DNA of 64,000 nt from Streptomyces eurythermus (GCF_014649115.1 NZ_BMSK01000009.1:248001-312000), one strand, 5' to 3'; positions 42,300 to 52,500 are shown, counted from the first letter of the stretch. Numbers and translations are program-made. The notes: generated from the sequence alone by a model not told the origin.

Positions 42300-42989
42300 T
42301 CAGTGCTGGTAGCCGTAGACGCCGCGGGCCTGGTCGCGGACGAGGCGGCCCTTCTCCAGCTCGATGACGCGCTTGCGCATCTGGTCCACGATGTTCTGGT
42401 CGTGCGTCGCCATGATGACGGTGGTGCCCGTCCGGTTGATCCGGTCGAGCAGCTTCATGATGCCGACGGAGGTCTGCGGGTCGAGGTTGCCGGTGGGCTC
42501 GTCGGCGATGAGCAGCTTGGGCCGGTTGACGAACGCGCGCGCGATGGCGACGCGCTGCTGTTCACCGCCGGACAGCTCGCCGGGCCTGCGGTCCTCCTTG
42601 CCGCCGAGCCCGACGAGGTCGAGCACCTGCGGCACGGACTTGCGGATCTCGCCGCGGGACTTGCCGATCACCTCCTGGGCGAAGGCCACGTTCTCCGCGA
42701 CCGTCTTGTTCGGCAGCAGCCGGAAGTCCTGGAAGACGGTGCCCAGCTGGCGGCGCATCTGCGGCACCTTCCAGTTGGACAGGCGCGCGAGGTCCTTGCC
42801 GAGCACGTGCACCTGGCCGTGGCTGCACCGCTCCTCGCGGAGGATGAGCCGCAGGAAGGTGGACTTTCCGGAGCCGGAGGACCCCACGAGGAAGACGAAC
42901 TCGCCCTTCTCCACCTCCAGGGAGACATCCCTGAGTGCGGGGCGGGTCTGCTTGGGGTAGACCTTGGAGACGTTGTCGAATCGGATCAC
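42300..42989 (-). CDS. ftsE: Cell division ATP-binding protein FtsE
   Basis: The 229-aa ABC ATPase has Walker A VGSSGSGKSTFLRLIL, a Q-loop in TVFQDFRLLPNKTVAENV, the signature LSGGEQQRVAIARAF, Walker B LLIADEPTGNLDP and the switch His in MATHDQNIV. It drives FtsX to control wall hydrolysis during division and sporulation. GTG 42989 (MIRFDNVSKVYPKQ) is the family start; the frame is open upstream without homology. It is the first gene of the ftsEX operon and divergent from the small zinc-ribbon gene. Confidence 0.97.
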   Translation of the reverse strand: MIRFDNVSKVYPKQTRPALRDVSLEVEKGEFVFLVGSSGSGKSTFLRLILREERCSHGQVHVLGKDLARLSNWKVPQMRRQLGTVFQDFRLLPNKTVAENVAFAQEVIGKSRGEIRKSVPQVLDLVGLGGKEDRRPGELSGGEQQRVAIARAFVNRPKLLIADEPTGNLDPQTSVGIMKLLDRINRTGTTVIMATHDQNIVDQMRKRVIELEKGRLVRDQARGVYGYQH

Positions 42990-43264
42990 GGATGCACCAC
43001 GGGTCGCCGGGGGTAGATGAGCGTGACCATACGCGAACCGGGTGTGCAAGCGCAGGCGCAGGTTGAGGTTGGGCAAGACTTGTACGTTTTTGTACCTCCC
43101 GGTGTCCGTACCCCCCTCCTCCCCCCGCGTGCGGGCCCCGCGCACGCTCCGCGGGAACCTGGCACAGTGGAAGAAGGAAGGCGAAGGACGACGGGAGCGC
43201 CGGGGAACGTTCCCGCTTCCGTGAGCGTTGTACATGTGATGGCCGGTGCAAGGAGGGCGAGCGC

Positions 43265-43465
43265 ATGACGTACGACCGGTTGGTGTGCGCGAACTGCGCG
43301 GCGCCCGTGAGCGAGGGCCGGTGCCCGGTGTGCCGTGCCAACCGCGAGCGACTGCAGCAGGAGGGCTTCTTCGGGGGCCTGAACGGGCTGAACCCGATGG
43401 CGCTGATCGCGCTGCTGGCGGTGCTGATCGCCGCGGTGGCGCTGCTGGCGCACCAGACGGCGTGA
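43265..43465 (+). CDS. Small zinc-ribbon membrane protein
   Basis: The 66-aa product has two CxxC knuckles, LVCANCAAPVSEGRCPVCRAN (Cys 8, 11, 20 and 23 approximately), then a linker GGLNGLNPM and one TM helix, ALIALLAVLIAAVALLAHQ. The architecture suggests a membrane-tethered zinc ribbon. The function is unknown; it is conserved in position next to ftsE in streptomycetes as I recall. ATG follows GGAGGGCGAGCGC. It is followed by a terminator. Confidence 0.85.
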   Translation: MTYDRLVCANCAAPVSEGRCPVCRANRERLQQEGFFGGLNGLNPMALIALLAVLIAAVALLAHQTA

Positions 43466-43471
43466 GAACGC

Positions 43472-43508
43472 CGTAAGGGCCCGGAGCGCGAGGCTCCAGG
43501 CCCTTACG
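43472..43508 (+). terminator. Terminator after the zinc-ribbon gene
   Basis: CGTAAGGGCC / GGCCCTTACG stem of 10 bp with an inner GGAGC/GCTCC stem, starting 7 bp past the stop codon. It may serve both this gene and the convergent surface-protein gene. Confidence 0.8.
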
Positions 43509-43547
43509 TGTGCGTGGTGCGTGCGGTGCGTGAGCGCAGGGCTACGC

Positions 43548-44513
43548 TCAGGCCGCGACGCCGCCCCGGCCGTTGACCAGGCGCGGCAGCACGCGGAAGC
43601 CGATACCGCCGGCGATCATGGTCGCGGCGCCGACGAGCAGGAACGCGGTCTGACCGGCACCGGTCTCGGCGAGCTGCTTGTCACCGCCCTGGGCCACGGT
43701 GTCGGAGCCGGTGTCCGTCAGCGCCGAGGAGCCGGCGTCCTGCGGGACGGTGTTGTTGCCGCCGCCGTTGGGCGTGGTGTTGTTGCCGCCGGTGCCGCCG
43801 TCGGTGGAACCCGTGGAGCCGGTGGAACCCGTGGAGCCGGTGCCGCTGTCGCCGCCGGAGTTCCCGTTGCCGCCGTCGGTGCCGCTGTTGCCGGCGTTGC
43901 CGTTGCCGCCCGAGTTGCCGTTCCCGTTGCCGCCGGAGTTCCCGTTGCCGCCGGAGTTGCCATTGCCGTTGGTGCCCGAGTTGCCGTTGCCACCGGAGTT
44001 GCCGTTGCCGCCGTCGGTGGGGCCACCGGTGGTCGGGCCGCCGCCCGTGGTGGTGGGGCCGCCGGTGGTCGTGGTCGGACCGCCGGTGGTCGTGGTCGGA
44101 CCGCCGGTCGTCGTGGTCGGGTCACCGGTGGTCGGGCCGCCGGTGGTCGTGGTCGGACCGCCGGTGGTCGTGGTGGGGTCACCGGTGGTCGTGGTCGGGC
44201 CGCCGGTCGTCGTGGTGGGGTCACCGGTGGTCGTGGTCGGACCGCCGGTCGTCGTGGTCGGACCGCCGGTCGTCGTGGTGGGATCACCGGTGGTCGGACC
44301 GCCGTCGGTGCAGATGCCGATCGGGCAGTCGCCCCCGCCCCCGTCGGTGTTCCCGCCGTCGGCGCCCACACCGCTCACGCCGAGGCTGATCGGACCCGCC
44401 TGGACATCGAGGTCCAGGGCGGAAGCCGCGCCCGCCGCGGTCAGCGAGGCACCCGCCGCGATCACGGCGCCGGCGGCTATCCGCGCGACCCGGATCCGCG
44501 TCTTCTTCGTCAT
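43548..44513 (-). CDS. LAETG-anchored cell-surface protein with Thr/Pro/Gly and Asn/Gly repeats
   Basis: The 321-aa secreted protein has a Sec signal peptide (IAAGAVIAAGASLTAAGAASA, cleavage near residue 32). A short CPIGIC segment follows, then a PTTTTGG/DPTTTTGG tandem block (about residues 70-165), a GNGNSGG block (about 170-225), and a C-terminal sortase signal LAETGAGQ + hydrophobic helix + basic tail LPRLVNGRGG. LAXTG is the signal of class E sortases in Streptomyces, so it is covalently wall-linked. The role is unknown; the repeats probably form a spacer stalk. ATG start. Confidence 0.88.
   Translation of the reverse strand: MTKKTRIRVARIAAGAVIAAGASLTAAGAASALDLDVQAGPISLGVSGVGADGGNTDGGGGDCPIGICTDGGPTTGDPTTTTGGPTTTTGGPTTTTGDPTTTTGGPTTTTGDPTTTTGGPTTTTGGPTTGDPTTTTGGPTTTTGGPTTTTGGPTTTGGGPTTGGPTDGGNGNSGGNGNSGTNGNGNSGGNGNSGGNGNGNSGGNGNAGNSGTDGGNGNSGGDSGTGSTGSTGSTGSTDGGTGGNNTTPNGGGNNTVPQDAGSSALTDTGSDTVAQGGDKQLAETGAGQTAFLLVGAATMIAGGIGFRVLPRLVNGRGGVAA
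44020..44310 (-). repeat. Tandem PTTTTGG/PTTGDP coding repeats
   Basis: About a dozen near-identical 21-24 bp units encoding GGPTTTT or GDPTTTT alternate in irregular order, plus shorter PTTG units. The DNA identity between units is very high (the GGTGGTCGTGGTCGG core), so copy number is expected to vary between strains and to be error-prone in assemblies. Confidence 0.85.
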
Positions 44514-44815
44514 ATGGTTGCTACCCCCAGTAGCTGTTCGTCAATGAGGCGGCGCATGGGGCGGGCGTGCCGTGATCGACGGAGGCAGCTGGTGACGAAG
44601 AGTGCGTCAACTCGATCCCCCGGTTCACATGCGCCCCGCGAGTACGCATGCCGCCGCCCCACCCTTCCGATTTTTCAAAGCAACGTCAAGGGCGTTGCGG
44701 GCGCATTGTCCGAAGGGGTGGCGTTTACGGGGAATTGAAGCCTGTGAGTGTGATGTAAAACCCGGACAAAAGAACAACTGCCGCCCATCGGACGGCAGTT
44801 GTCATGTCGACAAAG
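44514..44815. other. Intergenic region between surface protein and prfB
   Basis: About 300 bp with no protein gene supported. The left end must contain the promoter of the surface-protein gene; the right end contains the prfB terminator. It is less GC-rich than the flanks (for example TTTTTCAAAGCAACG near 44670), as expected for a promoter. Confidence 0.5.
44774..44802 (-). terminator. prfB terminator
   Basis: ACAACTGCCG / CGGCAGTTGT 10-bp stem with a 9-nt loop, 14 bp past the prfB stop. On the minus strand a TCTTTTGT run follows. Confidence 0.8.
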
Positions 44816-45922
44816 TTACTTCTCCTGCTGCTTGCGCCAGCGAATACCGGCCTCCAGGAACCCGTCGATCTCGCCGTTGAACACGGCCTCCGGGTTGCCC
44901 ACCTCGTGCTCGGTGCGCAGGTCCTTGACCATCTGGTAGGGGTGCAGCACGTACGAACGCATCTGGTTGCCCCAGGAGTTGCCGCCGTCGCCCTTGAGGG
45001 CGTCCATCTTGGCCTGCTCCTCCTGGCGGCGCCGCTCCAGCAGCTTGGCCTGGAGGACGTTCATCGCGGTGGCCTTGTTCTGGATCTGCGACCGCTCGTT
45101 CTGGCAGGAGACCACGATGCCGGTGGGCAGGTGGGTGATGCGGACGGCGGAGTCGGTCGTGTTGACGCCCTGGCCGCCGGGGCCGGAGGAGCGGTAGACG
45201 TCGATCCGCAGGTCCGACTCGTCGATCTCGACGTGGTCGGACTGCTCGACGACCGGCAGCACCTCGACGCCCGCGAAGGACGTCTGGCGGCGGCCCTGGT
45301 TGTCGAACGGCGAGATGCGCACCAGGCGGTGCGTGCCCTGCTCGACGGAGAGGGTGCCGTAGGCGTACGGCGCCTGCACGGCGAAGGTGGTCGACTTGAT
45401 GCCGGCCTCTTCGGCGTACGACGTCTCGATCAGCTCCGTCTTGTAGCCGCGCTGCTCGGCCCAGCGCAGGTACATGCGCTGGAGCTTCTCGGCGAAGTCG
45501 GCCGCGTCGACGCCGCCGGCCTCGGCGCGGATGTTGACGAGCGCCTCGCGGGAGTCGTACTCACCGGACAGGAGGGTACGGACCTCCATCTCGTCCAGCG
45601 CCTTCTTCACCGAGGCCAGCTCGGACTCGGCCTCGGCGCGGGTGTCCGGGTCGTCCTCCTCCTCGGCCATCTCGAAGAGGACCGCGAGGTCGTCGATCCG
45701 GCCGCGCAGCGCCTCCGCCTTCCTGACCTCGGCCTGGAGGTGGGAGAGCTTGCTGGTGATCTTCTGCGCCTCGTCCGGGTTGTCCCACAGGGACGGGGCC
45801 GCCGCCTGCTCCTCAAGCACGGCGATATCTGCCCTCAGCTTGTCGAGGTCCAGGACGGCCTCGATCGACTCCATGGTCGAGGAGAGGGACTTCAGCTCTT
45901 CGGATACATCGACGACTGCCAC
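44816..45922 (-). CDS. prfB: Peptide chain release factor 2
   Basis: The 368-aa RF2 recognises UGA/UAA. It has the anticodon-like SPF tripeptide (RISPFDNQGRRQTS) that distinguishes RF2 from RF1, and the catalytic GGQ in SSGPGGQGVNTTDSAV. It is read in one continuous frame, so the in-frame UGA autoregulatory frameshift of enterobacterial prfB is absent, as usual in actinobacteria. ATG start. It lies downstream of a Ser/Thr kinase gene on the same strand (about 110 bp gap). Confidence 0.97.
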   Translation of the reverse strand: MAVVDVSEELKSLSSTMESIEAVLDLDKLRADIAVLEEQAAAPSLWDNPDEAQKITSKLSHLQAEVRKAEALRGRIDDLAVLFEMAEEEDDPDTRAEAESELASVKKALDEMEVRTLLSGEYDSREALVNIRAEAGGVDAADFAEKLQRMYLRWAEQRGYKTELIETSYAEEAGIKSTTFAVQAPYAYGTLSVEQGTHRLVRISPFDNQGRRQTSFAGVEVLPVVEQSDHVEIDESDLRIDVYRSSGPGGQGVNTTDSAVRITHLPTGIVVSCQNERSQIQNKATAMNVLQAKLLERRRQEEQAKMDALKGDGGNSWGNQMRSYVLHPYQMVKDLRTEHEVGNPEAVFNGEIDGFLEAGIRWRKQQEK

Positions 45923-46030
45923 GCCTTCCAGCGTAACGGCTGTGGCAAGCGTCCTCGGCCGGGCCGCGTCCGCCCCGGGTCCCAGGGGCCCGGCGTGCCC
46001 GTGCCCGGCCGGCCGCGTCCGCCCCGGGGC

Positions 46031-47257
46031 TCAGGGCGCCGACGTGCTGTGCGTGTCCTGGGGCGCCTGGTCCTCGCCGTCGGCGGAGGCGAACCACGCG
46101 CCGACGCCCACGGCGGCCGCCACCAGCACCCCGGCCACGCCCAGCGTCACCCGGCGGCGCCGCACCGCGGCCCGGTGGCGGGCCGAGCCCGGACGGGGCG
46201 CGCCGGCGGCCCGGGGCACGCGGGCGGTCCCGTGGGCGCCGCCGGCCAGCTCGTCCGGCGCGGGCACCCGCATCGAGGTGTGGGTGTCCCGGTTGGAGTC
46301 CGGCCGGGCTCCGGGGACCAGGGACACCGCGCCGCGCCGCCGTACCGGCTCGCCCTCCGGGGCGGCGGCCGGCGCGGGCTCCTCGGCCTCGTCCTCGGCG
46401 GGCCCGGGCTCGTCCACCTCCAGCGGCGGCAGCCCGGCCAGCGTGGGCAGCTGCTCACGCAGCCGCGCCGCGAGCTCCGAGGCGCGCAGCCGGGAGGCGG
46501 GGGCCTTGGCCAGGCACTGCACGAGCAGCTGCCACAGCTCCTCGGGGATGCCGGGCAGCGGTACGACGGTCTCGGTGACGTGCCGGCGCAGCACCGCGCC
46601 GGGGTGCCCGCCGCCGAACGGGGTGAAGCCGGCCAGCAGCTCGTACAGGACCGTCGCCAGGGCGTAGATGTCCACGGCGGCGCGCGGCGGCAGGCCCTCC
46701 ACGATCTCGGGGGCCAGGTAGTCCGGGGTGCCGATGATCTTCGTGGCGCGGGTCCGCTTGGGCGAGTCGATCAGCTTGGCCACGCCGAAGTCGGTGAGCA
46801 GCGCGGGGTGGGCGCCGCCCGGTCCGAGCGGGCCCTGCATGTCCAGCAGGACGTTCTCGGGCTTGACGTCCCGGTGGACGACCCCGGCCGCGTGGGCCGC
46901 GGCCAGCGCGTCGGCGACGTCGGCGACGATCGCGACGGCCGCCTCGGGGGCGAGCCGCCGCTCCCGCTCCAGCCGGGTGCGCAGGTCGGTGCCGCGGACC
47001 AGGTCCATGACCAGGGCCAGGTCGTTGCCGTCGACCACCAGGTCCCGCACGGTGACGATGCGCGGGTGCTCCAGGCCGAGCAGCGCGGTGCGCTCCTGCA
47101 CGAAGCGTCCGACGAGCTCCTGGTCGGAGGCGAGGTCCTCACGCAGCAGCTTGATGGCGACGGGGCCCTCCGGTCCCTCGCCCAGCCACACCGTCCCGGC
47201 GCTTCCCCGCCCCAGGATCTGGTTCGCGGTGTACCGGCTGCCGATCTTCCGTGCCAA
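46031..47257 (-). CDS. Membrane Ser/Thr protein kinase
   Basis: The 408-aa protein has an N-terminal Hanks kinase domain (about residues 8-265). The Gly loop is GRGSAGTVWLG, the ATP Lys is in VAIKLLRE, the HRD loop is VVHRDVKPENVLL, DFG is LLTDFGVAK, and GTPDYLAPE and DIYALATVLYELL follow. An acidic Pro-rich juxtamembrane region (residues 275-365) and one TM helix near the C-terminus (RVTLGVAGVLVAAAVGVGAWF) follow. The extracellular tail is only about 20 aa, with no PASTA domain, so it probably senses through partners. It is in tandem with pkaA-like kinase. Confidence 0.94.
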   Translation of the reverse strand: MARKIGSRYTANQILGRGSAGTVWLGEGPEGPVAIKLLREDLASDQELVGRFVQERTALLGLEHPRIVTVRDLVVDGNDLALVMDLVRGTDLRTRLERERRLAPEAAVAIVADVADALAAAHAAGVVHRDVKPENVLLDMQGPLGPGGAHPALLTDFGVAKLIDSPKRTRATKIIGTPDYLAPEIVEGLPPRAAVDIYALATVLYELLAGFTPFGGGHPGAVLRRHVTETVVPLPGIPEELWQLLVQCLAKAPASRLRASELAARLREQLPTLAGLPPLEVDEPGPAEDEAEEPAPAAAPEGEPVRRRGAVSLVPGARPDSNRDTHTSMRVPAPDELAGGAHGTARVPRAAGAPRPGSARHRAAVRRRRVTLGVAGVLVAAAVGVGAWFASADGEDQAPQDTHSTSAP

Positions 47258-47394
47258 GACTGCTCCTACAGACGCGTGTTGTCGTTAAAACTACGCGTCC
47301 GGGGAGCCAACCTTCTCCGTGGAGGCGGAAATCACCCGCCAGGTGTCGACAAATCTCCAACCTGACGGCCGGTTCCCGGGGGACGGCCTGACGG

Positions 47395-49122
47395 TCAGTT
47401 CCCGGAGGAGCCGCCCAGGTCGTCGATCCAGCCGCCCACCTTGCCGACCCAGTCGCTCAGCTGGTCCCAGTAGCCCTTGCCGGTGCCGATCCAGTCCTGC
47501 AGCGGGGTCAGCTCCCAGATCAGCCAGCTGACGACGATCAGGATGACGATCGTGAACAGACAGCCCTTCAGGCAGCCGAGCCCGGGGATCTTCATCGGGT
47601 TGGCGCCGCGCTGCCGCGGCGCCCGGGGCTCGCGCGCGGGGCGCTGCGGCTCGGGCGGGGCGGGCGGCGCGTACCGCTGCGGCTGCTGGGGCTGCGACGG
47701 CTGGGGCGTGGAGTACCGGGGCTGCTGGGGCGGGTAGCCGGGGCCCGGTGCCTGCTGCGGGCGCTGCCGGCCGCGCGGCTGGGGCTGCTGCGGGCGGGGC
47801 TGGGGTGCCGGGCGCGGCTGCTGCTGGGGCCGGGGGGCGACCTGCCGCTGGGGGCGGCGGCGCAGCGGGTCCTCGTCCGGGTCCAGGTACTGGATCTGCG
47901 TCTGCTCGTTGCGGTCGCGGGCGGCGCGCAGCTGGTTCTGCCAGGGGTGCGGCTGCTCGGGCTGCTGCCCCTGCGGGCCGTACTGCCCCTGCTGCCCCTG
48001 CTGGTTCGGCGGGACCGGCGGCAGGACGGCCGTGGGATCGGCGGCGCCCGTGTTCGGCAGCACGGCGGTGGGGTCGGCGGCGCCGGCCGGGCCGTCGGTG
48101 TGCGGCAGCACGCTGGTCGCGGCGTTCGGGTCGTACGCCCCCGCCGGCGCGTTCGCCGGCAGCACCTGGGTGGGGTCGGCGGCGCCGGGCGCGTCCGGGA
48201 CGGCGGTCGGGGCCGGGTCGGGGGCGAGGAGCGCGCCGACACCGTCGGCGGCGGCGATCCGCGCGGCGGTCGCGTGCACGCCGACGCCCTCGGCGACGAC
48301 CCGCAGGGCCCGCGCGAGGTTCTCGGCGCTGGGCCGCTCGTCCGGGTTCTTGCGCAGGCAGCGCTCGATGACCGTCCACAGCGGGTCCGGGACGGTGGAG
48401 GGGCGGCGCGGCTCGGCGCTCAGGTGCTGGTGCAGCACCTCCAGGGCGGTGGACCCGGCGAACGGCGGACGGCCGGTGACCAGCTCGTACAGCAGGATGC
48501 CGGCGCCGTAGACGTCCACGGCGGAGGTCTGCGGGCGGCCCTCGGCGGACTCCGGGGCGACGTAGGCGGGGGTGCCGACGAACTCGTGGGTACGGGTCAG
48601 GCCCGGGGAGTCGGCGAGGCGGGCGATGCCGAAGTCGGTCAGCATCGGGTGCATCTCGCCGCCCTGCTGCATGAGCAGCACGTTGGCGGGCTTCAGGTCG
48701 CGGTGGACGACGCCGTCGGCGTGGCTCGCGGCGAGGGCGTCGGCGATCTGCGCGGTCAGCAGGGCCGCGCCGACCGGGGTGAGGGGGCCGTTCTCGCGCA
48801 GGTAGCGGTGCAGGTCCGGGCCGTCGACCAGGTCCATGACCAGGGCCAGCAGATCGCCCTCCACGACCAGGTCCCGGACCCGGACGATGTTCGGGTGGGT
48901 GAGCCGGAGCAGCACGGAGCGCTCCCGCAGGAAGCGCATCACGATGTCCGGGTCGCTCGCCAGCTCCTCCTTCAGGACCTTGATCGCGACCGTTTCCCCC
49001 GGCTGTCCGGGCACGGCGGCCTCGGCGCCCGCCGTCTCGCGCTGGCGGGCACGCCAGACAGTGCCTGTGGCGCCGCGTCCGAGCGGCTCCTCAAGCAGGT
49101 ACTTGCTGCCGACTGGCCGCAC
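47395..49122 (-). CDS. pkaA: Ser/Thr protein kinase PkaA-like
   Basis: The 575-aa kinase starts MRPVGSKYLLEEPLGRGATG. The catalytic motifs are GRGATGTVWRA, VAIKVLKEE, VVHRDLKPANVLL, LTDFGIARLADSP and VGTPAYVAPESAEG. After residue 290 comes a long Pro/Gln/Ala-rich linker with YLDPDEDPLRRRPQR and many PQQ runs. A TM helix lies near 515-535 (CLFTIVILIVVSWLIWEL), then a short tail with GTGKGYWDQLSDW. The layout matches S. coelicolor PkaA as I remember it. GTG 49122 was chosen (AGGGAG 8 bp upstream); the frame extends 30 codons further upstream. Confidence 0.93.
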   Translation of the reverse strand: MRPVGSKYLLEEPLGRGATGTVWRARQRETAGAEAAVPGQPGETVAIKVLKEELASDPDIVMRFLRERSVLLRLTHPNIVRVRDLVVEGDLLALVMDLVDGPDLHRYLRENGPLTPVGAALLTAQIADALAASHADGVVHRDLKPANVLLMQQGGEMHPMLTDFGIARLADSPGLTRTHEFVGTPAYVAPESAEGRPQTSAVDVYGAGILLYELVTGRPPFAGSTALEVLHQHLSAEPRRPSTVPDPLWTVIERCLRKNPDERPSAENLARALRVVAEGVGVHATAARIAAADGVGALLAPDPAPTAVPDAPGAADPTQVLPANAPAGAYDPNAATSVLPHTDGPAGAADPTAVLPNTGAADPTAVLPPVPPNQQGQQGQYGPQGQQPEQPHPWQNQLRAARDRNEQTQIQYLDPDEDPLRRRPQRQVAPRPQQQPRPAPQPRPQQPQPRGRQRPQQAPGPGYPPQQPRYSTPQPSQPQQPQRYAPPAPPEPQRPAREPRAPRQRGANPMKIPGLGCLKGCLFTIVILIVVSWLIWELTPLQDWIGTGKGYWDQLSDWVGKVGGWIDDLGGSSGN

Positions 49123-49559
49123 GTCACGCGCTCCCTGCTGGTTGCTGTCGCTTGCTCCCGGTGCGTCCGGTCCCGGTGTCCCGGGGCCCGGTGTCCCGGT
49201 GTTCCGCCCCACTGTAGTGCCGTGCTACGGGGCACCACCCACGCGTTCCCGGGCATCCCCGGGGCGTTCGGAGCGGGTCCGACCGGAAGACGCCGGTCGC
49301 GGTCCTCCGGTTGCCCGGGACCGGACGTGACCGATCTCAACTGATCGCCGACGGGGTCCGGGTCCGGCACTTTTGGGGGCAGAGCCGACCAATCAAGATC
49401 ACTTGCCATCGGGTTCCGGGCGCGTTGCCGACGGCAGGTGCGAGGATGCCTCCAGCAGTCCGCCGGGACGGTTCCGGCGGCCGCTGGCCGACGTGCTCGT
49501 GTGGGGTGGGGGGAAGTCCGCGCCCGCGCAGACCCGCGCAGAAGGGACCGCTGACGCCG
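49123..49559. other. Divergent promoter region of pkaA and the FHA protein
   Basis: About 440 bp between two divergent signalling genes, without a credible gene (the kinase frame extends some way into it). The middle includes a less GC-rich stretch around 49375-49405 with CCAATCAAGATCAC, a plausible promoter zone. No palindromic operator was recognised. Confidence 0.45.
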
Positions 49560-52500
49560 ATGCAGATCCGGCTGACCGTCGTAGACCCGCTCGGTCCGCC
49601 CCCGCAGCGGGGCCACGCCGTGAGCCGCGACGTGCTGGTCACGGCGCCCGTGGGCACGGAGCTGGGCGCGGTGGCCTCGGCGCTGGCCGGGGCGGTCGCG
49701 GGCGAGGGGGGCGCGGGGCGGGAGGCCGGCGCGTCCGTGGTGCTGTACGCGGGCGCGGAGCGGCTCGATCCGCGCCGGAGCACGCTCGGCGAGCCCCCGC
49801 TGGTCGACGGCGCCGTGCTGTCCCTGGGCGCGCCGGCGGCGCCCGAGCCGCATCCCGAGCTGGACGCCGCGCCGACGCAGCTGCACGTGGTGGCGGGGCC
49901 GGACGCGGGCGGGGTCCATCTGCTGCACGGCGGGCGGATCACCGTGGGCCGCTCCGCCGACGCGGACGTGCCGCTGGACGATCCCGACGTCTCCCGGCTG
50001 CACTGCGCGGTCACCGTCGGCGCGGACGGCCGGGTCTCGGTCGTCGACCTCGGTTCCACGAACGGCACGTCCCTGGACGGCACCCGGGTGACGGACCGTC
50101 CGGTCCGGGTTCCCGCCGGGGGCCTGCTGCGGATCGGGGAGTCGGCCCTGCGGGTGACCGCGTCGGGCGGTGCGGGGACACGCGTGCGGGCGGTGCCGGA
50201 CGGGGAGGGCCGCGTACGGGTTGCCGTGGGCGGTGACGGGCCGGGGCCGGGAGCGGGGCCGACGTCGGCCACGGCTTCGGCTTCGGGCGTGGGTCCGGTC
50301 TCGGGCTGGGGTTCGGGACCGGTCTCCGGCCCGGGCACGGCCGGGCGCCCGGAGGCACCGGCGCAGGACGGTATCGGCCGGCGTTCCTTCCCCTCCGGGG
50401 AGACGCATCACGCCTACGGCTCCTACACCCCCGTCGGCCGGGCTGCCGACGAGGCGGCCCGGGACCGCCGGCGCGGGCAGTCCCCGGTGGTGCCGGGGCA
50501 GGCCGGGGCGCCGAGCGTGGAGAGCAGGAGCGCGGGCCTCGGTGTGCCGGGCGCGGTGTCCGGCGGTGCCGCCACCCACGCGGGCCGCTTCGGGGTCGCC
50601 GGCGGGCCGGGCGGGACGTCCGGAGCGGCGTACGCCGGGGCGCCTGGAGGGGCGTACGCCGGGGCGCCCGGCGGCGAGGAGCCGCGCCCGGGCGGGCGCA
50701 AGAGCACCCCGGTCAGGGGCACGGACGTGCCGCCGGGTGGGTTCCCCAGCCCCGCCGGCGCGACGTACACGCAGTACGGCGACCACCCCGGGCACGCCGA
50801 CGCGCCGTACGGCGACCACCCCGGGCGGATCGACGTGCCCCAGGGAACCCACCCGGTGCCCGGCGATGCCGGTGAAGGTGAATATGGCGCCCCCTCCCGC
50901 CCGGCCGCCGTCCCGCAAGGGGCCCGGCGGCGTGGGTTCGGGGCCTGGGCCCGCCGACTGACCGGTGGCCGTGGGGAGCAGGCGGGCGGTGCGGTGCCGT
51001 ACGACGCCGTCCCCGGGCCCGCCGCCGACGGGGGCCCGGCCGCCGGTGCCGTACCGCGACCGGACACCTGGCCGGACCCGGCCGCGCTGCTGCTGACGGC
51101 GCTCGGTCCGGGGCCCCGGCTGTGGGAGCGCGGGCCGGGCCACCCGGAGGCGCTGACCGTGCGGCTCGGCACGGCCGACCGGAGCGCGCCGGACGGCTCG
51201 GGGCTCCTGCCCGCCGTACCGGTGACCGCCGCGCTGCGCGAGGCCGGCGCGCTGGGCCTGGCCGGTCCGCGCCCCCGGCTGTCCGGGCTGGCCCGCGCGG
51301 TGCTGGCCCAGCTCGCCGCGCTGCACTCCCCCGACCTGCTGGAGATCGTGCTGATCAGCGCGGACCACTCCCGGCCGGTGGCGGACCGTACGGAGGAGTG
51401 GGCCTGGCTGGGCTGGCTCCCGCACGTCCGGCCGGGCCGCGGCCAGGACTGCCGGCTGCTGCTGGCGTACGACCGGGAGCAGGCCGCGGCCCGCATCGAG
51501 GAACTGCTGCGCCGGGTGGAGGACCACGCCGGGACGCCGGGCGGACCGACGGGAACGGTGACCGGAACCGCCGCGGCAATGGCCGTACCCGCCGGGACGA
51601 TCGCCGGCCCGGCGGGGATATCCGCACCCGCGCAGGGCACGCCCGCCCGGATCTCCGGCCTCCCCGACCCCGATCCCTTCGGCACCCCCGGTACCGCCGC
51701 CCCTCTCGCGGGCGGCGGCTCCCCGGGGCCGTTCACCGTCGTCGTCGTGGACGGGGACCCCGGCGGTTCCGCCCTGCGGGACGCCCTCGCCCGGCTGGCC
51801 GTGGCCGGGCCGCGGGCCGGGATCCACCTGTTGTGTCTCGCCGAGACCGAGCCCGCCTCGCCCGTCTCCCCCGTGGCGCGGACCTACGAGGCCGCCTGCG
51901 CGGTGACGCCCGCCTTCCGGCACTGCGGTGCCGTCGCGCTGCTCAGCGGGGACGTCGCCACCGCGCTGCAACTGCTGCGGGTCGGGCCGGGCGGCCCGGT
52001 CGGTCCGGGTACGCACGGCACCGTGGACGCCGTCTCCGCCGCCTGGGCGGACCGGTTCGCGCGGGCCCTGGCGCCGCTGCGCCCGGACGGCCCGGACGGC
52101 GAGCCGCACGCACGGGTGGCCGTGCCGCTGCCCCGGTCGGCCCGGCTGCTGGACGAGCTGGGACTGGCCCGCGCCACCCCGGCGTCGCTGATGGCGCGCT
52201 GGGCGGACGCGGCGGACGACACCGAGTCCCCGGGCGGCCGGGCCCGGGCCGTGCTCGGCGCCGGGCCGCGCGGCCCGGTCACCGTCGACCTGGTGGCGGA
52301 CGGCCCGCATCTGCTCGTCGAGGGTCCGGCCGGCAGCGGCCGTACCGAGCTGCTGCGGACCGTGGTCGCCTCGCTGGCCGCCGCCGAGCGGCCGGACCGG
52401 CTGGCCGTGGCGCTGCTCGACGGCCGGGACGGCGTCGGCACGGGCGCCGGGCGGGGCGAGGGCCTGCGCGTGTGCACGGACATCCCGCATGTGACCACCC

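Noticed and set aside
44020..44310. Regularly spaced short repeats that could be read as a CRISPR array
   Set aside because: The units are contiguous, encode PTTTTGG in frame and have no unique spacers; no cas gene is nearby.
44816..45922. Possible programmed frameshift in prfB
   Set aside because: The gene is one continuous frame with normal RF2 length; the enterobacterial in-frame UGA signal is absent.
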